A stretch of 9,270 nt of DNA from Chloroflexota bacterium. GTDB lineage: Bacteria > Chloroflexota > Ktedonobacteria > Ktedonobacterales > Ktedonobacteraceae. Positions 6,419 through 9,270 of this stretch are shown piece after piece. The notes below the pieces were generated by a model that was not told the DNA's origin, made no database searches, and saw only the letters and a program-made list of their open reading frames with translations. How positions within the stretch are numbered: the first letter of the stretch is position 1; each line of letters opens with the position of its first letter. Both the position numbers and the translations under genes were made by a program. Where the stretch lies: the NCBI GenBank assembly GCA_005881495.1, contig VBHI01000244.1, positions 1 through 9,270 of the forward strand, read 5' to 3'.

Positions 6419-7348
6419 TCACTGGCAAAGTGCTTCGTGTAAGGGACTCTCCCTTCCTCTGGCAATTTCCTGCGTCTCTGTTTCGAGCATCACCCTCAGC
6501 AGCAGGCTTCCCCAGGTGCGGTAGGGACGCCAGGCTTCGGCGATCTGCCTGGCCTCCTGGGTTGTCGGGAGATGATCCAGGCCGTAGGCCAATGCGATGG
6601 CGCGACCCAGTCGCGGTTCGTGCGTGGGCAGAGCATCCGGCTCTCCTGCTCCACGCAGGAGAATGAGCTGAGCGGAAAAGTCACCGATGCCAGGCAGGGT
6701 CTTCAAGTGCTCAATCGCTTGTTCTGGCGCAAGCCCGCGCAGGAAGGTCGCCTCGAGCTTCCCCTCAAGCGTTGCCTGTGCGAGCTGATGCAGATACGCG
6801 ACCTTGTGCCCAAACACGCCGGGAAAGGTCTCAAGCTGCAGCAAGCGGGATGGTCCGGGGAAAGCATGTTCCTTCCTCTCGTGGACCTCCACCACTGGTC
6901 CCAGTTCCTCAGCCAGGCGTGCCTTGATCCGAGCGGCTTGCGTGATACGGATGCGGTGGCTGATGAGTGCCCAGGCTGCCGCCTCATACGGAGAGAAGAA
7001 GCAGACCGGTCGCAATCCCGGGTAGCGTGCCTGAAGCCGCCCCATCACGAGATCACGCTCGCCCACCAGAGGCCAATCACGGCCATCGATGTCGAGGGAA
7101 AGGATGCGGGCCACCTGAGAGCGGACCACCGTCGGGTCCGCCTCGCCAACTACCTCTGCGACAATGGTGCTGTCTTGAGCACGCAAGCAGACACCAGCAA
7201 TCTGCTCACTGCCATCAGCGACGAAGGCGAGATGGAGATGGTCTGCCATCTCGCCGCTATCATAAGCCGCAGGAGCGAATCCCTCAAGGAAAGCTGCACT
7301 GGCCATCAGGGAGTAAGAACCAAGCGGCTGCAACACAAACTGGCTCAT
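6419..7348 (-). CDS. AlkA-like DNA-3-methyladenine glycosylase (HhH-GPD)
   Basis: This 309-residue protein resembles base-excision glycosylases that remove alkylated purines. Residues about 1-110 form the variable N-terminal domain. FFSPYEAAAWALISHRIRIT at 117-136 is the AlkA/OGG-type helix at the start of the catalytic core. The helix-hairpin-helix is LKTLPGIGDFSAQLILLRGAG at about 215-235, and EAWRPYRTWGSLLLRVM near 271-287 is the conserved WRPYR segment. In E. coli AlkA the catalytic Asp238 sits in DAFPASDLGL; the matching stretch here is DALPTHEPRL, with Glu244 in its place. The enzyme may still work with Glu or may have altered activity. The ATG at 7348 overlaps the stop of the small VOC gene, so the two are one unit divergent from marR. 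Confidence 0.85.
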   Translation of the reverse strand: MSQFVLQPLGSYSLMASAAFLEGFAPAAYDSGEMADHLHLAFVADGSEQIAGVCLRAQDSTIVAEVVGEADPTVVRSQVARILSLDIDGRDWPLVGERDLVMGRLQARYPGLRPVCFFSPYEAAAWALISHRIRITQAARIKARLAEELGPVVEVHERKEHAFPGPSRLLQLETFPGVFGHKVAYLHQLAQATLEGKLEATFLRGLAPEQAIEHLKTLPGIGDFSAQLILLRGAGEPDALPTHEPRLGRAIALAYGLDHLPTTQEARQIAEAWRPYRTWGSLLLRVMLETETQEIARGRESPLHEALCQ

Positions 7349-7524
7349 GGGGCACCATGGACCGTGATGGTGTACCCATCGGGATCCACAAACGAGCAGG
7401 TGCGACCATTCGATGGGCTCTGAGGCGCGAGTTCGAGGCCCAGTTGCTCCGCGTAGAAGGTTCGGGATGCTTCCAGGTTACGTACCTGGAGTGCAAGGAA
7501 ATCAGGTCCAATAATCTTGGCCAT
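7345..7524 (-). CDS. Miniature VOC/glyoxalase protein with internal in-frame deletion
   Basis: This 59-residue frame was read directly: MAKIIGPDFLALQVRNLEAS, RTFYAEQLGLELAPQSP, then SNGRTCSFVDPDGYTITVHG and a stop after AP. The first part is the opening beta-alpha-beta unit of a vicinal-oxygen-chelate (glyoxalase/bleomycin-resistance) protein and the last part its final strand pair with the usual FVDPDGY. Normal members are about 120 residues, so about 60 central residues are absent, yet the frame is kept. A strong AGGAGGGAG lies six bases before the ATG at 7524, and its stop overlaps the glycosylase start (ATGA). A complete metal site is unlikely in a monomer of this size. It is probably a deletion relic still translated, which may keep coupling translation of the downstream gene; a small dimeric half-domain is the less likely reading. 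Confidence 0.75.
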   Translation of the reverse strand: MAKIIGPDFLALQVRNLEASRTFYAEQLGLELAPQSPSNGRTCSFVDPDGYTITVHGAP

Positions 7525-7539
7525 AGCTCCCTCCTGGTA

Positions 7540-7548
7540 TGCTATAAT
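7540..7548 (+). promoter_or_regulatory. Extended -10 promoter for marR
   Basis: TGC followed by TATAAT (7543-7548) is a perfect -10 box with the extended TGn motif; no good -35 is visible (GCCATA at 17 bases). It lies directly against the operator array, so transcription would start inside the first repeat. On the minus strand TATTAT (7549-7544) with TGATTT 17 bases upstream could serve the VOC-glycosylase unit from the same spot. Confidence 0.45.
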
Positions 7549-7605
7549 AATCAGAGTGCTGTTACTAAATCAGTATACTGTTAGTATATCAGCATGCTGA
7601 TAGAA
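7549..7605. promoter_or_regulatory. Three contiguous 19-bp operator repeats, probable MarR-type binding array
   Basis: The 19-bp units are AATCAGAGTGCTGTTACTA (7549), AATCAGTATACTGTTAGTA (7568) and TATCAGCATGCTGATAGAA (7587). Each holds ATCAG-N4-CTGWT; the third is the perfect 16-bp palindrome TATCAGCATGCTGATA (7587-7602) and the second has a perfect 10-bp core (7571-7580). They lie between the divergent MarR gene and the VOC-glycosylase unit. Palindromic sites of this length in such a gap are typical for MarR dimers that repress themselves and the divergent gene. The binding protein is inferred. Confidence 0.7.
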
Positions 7606-7633
7606 TTGCAAGGGGATGAAGAAAGGGAAGGTC

Positions 7634-8086
7634 ATGCGAGAACAGAGCGTGGGCTATCAGTTGAAGCGTGCACAGCACGCCTTGCGCATCCAGATGGACA
7701 ATGCCTTGCGGGAGGTGGGGTTGACGACCCCTCAATATGCAGCCTTGAGTGCGATTGAAGAAACACCCGGTCTCTCGGGAAACATGATTGCGCGGCGATG
7801 TTTTGTCACTCCGCAGACGATGAATCTCATCTTGGCGAACTTAGAAAGTGCAGGGCTCATCGTGCGTCACCCGCATCCCGAGTATGGACGGATACTGCAA
7901 GTCTACCTCACTCCTATCGGGGAGAACCGGCTTCGGGAGAGTCACCACAAGATTGTTGCCATCGAAGAACGCATGGTTGCCGATTTCACAGAGGATCAGC
8001 GTCTCCAGCTGATACAGGCGCTCAAGACCTGCGCCAATGCTCTGGAGACCAGTGCAGGGGCAAGTCCCAGTCTCCGGGAGGGATGA
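7634..8086 (+). CDS. MarR-family transcriptional regulator
   Basis: The protein is 150 residues, the usual MarR length. VGYQLKRAQHALRIQMDNAL is the N-terminal dimerisation helix, LTTPQYAALSAIEETPGLSG leads into the winged helix, MIARRCFVTPQTMNLILANLESAGLI is helix-turn-helix plus recognition helix, and RHPHPEYGRILQVYLT is the wing (the usual D-R motif is changed to EYGRI). C-terminal helices complete the dimer domain. MarR proteins are dimeric repressors released by small ligands or oxidants. The ATG at 7634 was preferred over 7616 because AGGGAAGG lies at the right distance, while 7616 abuts an AGGGG. The divergent operator array suggests it controls itself and the VOC-glycosylase unit. Its ligand cannot be told from sequence. 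Confidence 0.88.
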   Translation: MREQSVGYQLKRAQHALRIQMDNALREVGLTTPQYAALSAIEETPGLSGNMIARRCFVTPQTMNLILANLESAGLIVRHPHPEYGRILQVYLTPIGENRLRESHHKIVAIEERMVADFTEDQRLQLIQALKTCANALETSAGASPSLREG

Positions 8087-8397
8087 AGTCTCACCCCTGC
8101 ACGTTGGGAGGTTAACAGTGATTCGCCTCTCCTCATGTTGACCTCATGCTCCCATTTCCTTGCTGCAATCTTGCCGCTAGAGAAGCCATCACATTTCACC
8201 GAGAATTCGGTTACGATTTTGATACGTTTCAAGGAAAGATTACCTGTGCTGGCTATTTGGGTTATCTGTTCGGAACAAGAAGCTCAAGTGACCAGGTTTT
8301 CCTGACCCCCTGCTAAACAAACGAACGAGAAAGATTTTTGGTAGAGCGATACCGCGGACAGCAGGTAGTGCAAATACGCTATGCGAACTCGACGATA

Positions 8398-8419
8398 ATG
8401 TGCATCTGCTCGTGCACAT
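8398..8419. repeat. Inverted repeat, 7-bp arms, 8-base loop
   Basis: ATGTGCA (8398-8404) and TGCACAT (8413-8419) pair perfectly around TCTGCTCG. It lies 53 bp (centre to centre) from a second inverted repeat with the same loop length. Confidence 0.5.
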
Positions 8420-8448
8420 CAGGCCCAAAAATAGTATGTTTTGAGGAT

Positions 8449-8474
8449 GTGTAATCGTCGCCAAACGATTACAC
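8449..8474. repeat. Inverted repeat, 9-bp arms, 8-base loop
   Basis: GTGTAATCG (8449-8457) and CGATTACAC (8466-8474) are perfect arms around TCGCCAAA. The site could be an operator of a dimeric regulator or a hairpin in the transcript; no T-run follows, so an intrinsic terminator is unlikely. Confidence 0.55.
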
Positions 8475-8583
8475 TGGTAACGGTGAGGAAGTAGTCTTCT
8501 CCTGAGAGGAGTTGGACCTCTCTCACGGTGGTGGTGTCACGATCGAGCAGGGTCGTGGAACCTCACGCTATTGAAAGTTCAAC

Positions 8584-8627
8584 CAGTGCAGTGTTTTCCC
8601 GGTTTCGAACTGGGAACTGCTTCACTG
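8584..8627 (+). promoter_or_regulatory. Extended stem-loop in the leader of the CMD gene
   Basis: CAGTG (8584-8588) pairs with CACTG (8623-8627), CAG (8589-8591) with CTG (8617-8619), and TTCCCGGTT (8596-8604) with AACTGGGAA (8608-8616) around a TCG loop, with one G-T wobble. It ends 32 bases before the ATG and well upstream of the Shine-Dalgarno, so it could stabilise or regulate the transcript. It may equally be an operator. Confidence 0.4.
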
Positions 8628-8659
8628 CCAGGAGTACGTCAGAAAGAAAGGAGACCACT

Positions 8660-9010
8660 ATGAACGACGCTACACCCAATGCGAACGAGACCTTGCAGGT
8701 GCTCGGCCAAGGCGATCTGAGTGTGCTCAACACGCTGATGCGCATGACTGAGGGCTCGCTGGAAGAATCCGGCCTCGACCCGGAGACCTTTCTGCTCGTC
8801 CGCATAGCCGCTCTTGCGACGCTAGACGCGGCACCGGCCTCGTGGCTCATGAATCTCAAAGTCAGCGGTGAAGCTGGCATTGCGCCCGAGCGTATTGTCG
8901 GCACCCTCATTGCGATCGCTCCAGTGATCGGTACCGCACGGGTCGTGTCGGCAGCGGGTCATATCGTGCGGGCGCTGGGACTGGCGAGTGCACTTGTTGA
9001 GAATGAGTGA
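8660..9010 (+). CDS. Carboxymuconolactone decarboxylase-fold protein lacking CxxC
   Basis: This 116-residue, all-helical protein has the size and pattern of the CMD/AhpD-like fold: FLLVRIAALATLDAAPASWL for the long helix, VSGEAGIAPERIVGTLIAIAP for the conserved turn-helix, and GTARVVSAAGHIVRALGLA for the last helix. AhpD-type members use a CxxC pair for thiol chemistry; no cysteine is present here, so a peroxidase role is unlikely. Members of this wider family often act as decarboxylases or have unknown roles. The ATG at 8660 has AAAGGAG eight bases upstream; a longer frame from 8528 has an unrelated, low-complexity N-terminus and was not used. It stands alone after a long gap and is followed by a strong hairpin. 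Confidence 0.8.
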   Translation: MNDATPNANETLQVLGQGDLSVLNTLMRMTEGSLEESGLDPETFLLVRIAALATLDAAPASWLMNLKVSGEAGIAPERIVGTLIAIAPVIGTARVVSAAGHIVRALGLASALVENE

Positions 9011-9053
9011 GAACCAGTAGACGCTGCACTCGCCCATTCTCAGCTAAGCGGCG

Positions 9054-9118
9054 AGCATCACCCCTGCTATACGCGGCCTGGCAAGCCATTTCGTTCGTGT
9101 AGAGCAGGGGGTGATGCT
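9054..9118. repeat. Long imperfect hairpin after the CMD gene
   Basis: AGCATCACCCCTGCT (9054-9068) pairs with AGCAGGGGGTGATGCT (9103-9118) with one bulged G. The stem continues through TACGCG (9070-9075) and CGTGTA (9096-9101) past one A-G mismatch, giving about 21 pairs around a 20-base loop. It lies 43 bases after the CMD stop. No T-run follows, so it is more likely an RNA-stability or REP-like element than an intrinsic terminator. Confidence 0.55.
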
Positions 9119-9154
9119 TGACCTCGTCCCCATGATTCGTTACGCTCCTCTACC

Positions 9155-9180
9155 CATTTCTGCATGTGCTAACAGAAATG
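9155..9180. repeat. Inverted repeat upstream of the last gene
   Basis: CATTTCTG (9155-9162) and CAGAAATG (9173-9180) are perfect 8-bp arms around ten bases. The position about 70 bases before the next gene start fits an operator or a leader hairpin for it. Confidence 0.45.
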
Positions 9181-9248
9181 CGTATAGCCCGACCCAATTG
9201 ATGCGGTCAGGGTGGATGTATACCTATGACTACGAGGAGAAAGCCATT

Positions 9249-9270
9249 ATGATGCGCATACGCTCAGCGT
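9249..9270 (+). CDS. Start of an unidentified gene, cut by the window edge
   Basis: GAGGAGAAAG (9234-9243) stands at the right distance before ATG at 9249, with a second ATG directly after it. Only MMRIRSA can be read, too little to name. The same frame is open from an ATG at 9201, so a longer N-terminus is possible, but the Shine-Dalgarno favours 9249 or 9252. Confidence 0.4.

Larger units (their letters stand above)
8087..8659. other. Gene-poor stretch with several inverted repeats
   Basis: No convincing gene is present on either strand. A 56-codon frame at 8146-8316 (plus) has no ribosome-binding site or recognised domain. The visible content is structural: inverted repeats at 8398-8419, 8449-8474, 8499-8511 (CTCCT/AGGAG) and 8584-8627. 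The three bases around 8390-8435 read on the plus strand loosely recall an IS200-type transposase motif, too short to call. The leader and promoter of the downstream CMD gene should lie near its right end. Confidence 0.6.

Noticed and set aside
6572..7584. Long plus-strand frames opposite the glycosylase
   Set aside because: Antisense shadows of a well-supported minus-strand gene; no domain or ribosome-binding site.
7549..7605. CRISPR array or replication iterons
   Set aside because: Only three units, no spacers, each unit palindromic, and placed in a divergent promoter next to a MarR gene; an operator array explains it better.
8146..8316. 56-codon plus-strand frame starting MLPFPCCNLAAREAITFHRE
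   Set aside because: No ribosome-binding site, no recognised domain and no supporting context; the composition is suggestive but not enough to call a gene.
8240..8464. 74-codon minus-strand frame in the gene-poor stretch
   Set aside because: Covers the inverted repeats, is Ser-rich without a domain pattern, and has no clear ribosome-binding site.

Overview
This window reads as accessory DNA from a mid-to-high-GC bacterium. The closest overall feel is Ktedonobacteria-like Chloroflexota, judged from an IS607-type tnpA/tnpB element, a NarL-type two-component pair, a pRiA4b ORF-3-like protein and tandem paralogues of unknown function. That assignment rests on family resemblance and is moderate at best.

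Left part (1-3240). An IS607-family transposon enters from the left edge on the minus strand: a serine recombinase gene (tnpA) overlapping an RNA-guided-nuclease-family tnpB that carries a one-base frameshift and runs off the window. Its tnpA-side end holds paired repeats and a promoter that places transcription start at the ATG. The element has landed in the last codons of the second of two tandem, overlapping paralogues of an unrecognised helical family (minus strand), replacing that gene's C-terminus with about 28 transposon-encoded residues.

Middle (3241-4871). A plus-strand gene encodes a pRiA4b ORF-3-like protein with zinc-binding Cys clusters at both ends. It is followed by a graveyard, all on the minus strand: a previously hidden IS1-family transposase remnant, the C-terminal quarter of a cytochrome P450, and the C-terminal part of a VC0807-like membrane protein. 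The membrane-protein fragment meets, head to head, a sensor histidine kinase that has lost its sensor region, so a rearrangement junction lies near 4855-4871.

Right-centre (4862-8086). The shortened histidine kinase and its NarL-type response regulator overlap by GTGA. Facing them is a minus-strand pair: a 59-residue glyoxalase/VOC protein with a clean in-frame internal deletion, coupled by ATGA to an AlkA-like DNA glycosylase. A MarR regulator is divergent from this pair. Their shared promoter region holds three contiguous 19-bp direct repeats, each with the palindromic core ATCAG-N4-CTGWT, a very regular candidate MarR operator array.

Right end (8087-9270). About 570 bases without a convincing gene contain several well-formed inverted repeats, then comes a carboxymuconolactone-decarboxylase-fold protein without the CxxC pair. 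A 65-nt long hairpin, a second inverted repeat and the start of another plus-strand gene close the window.
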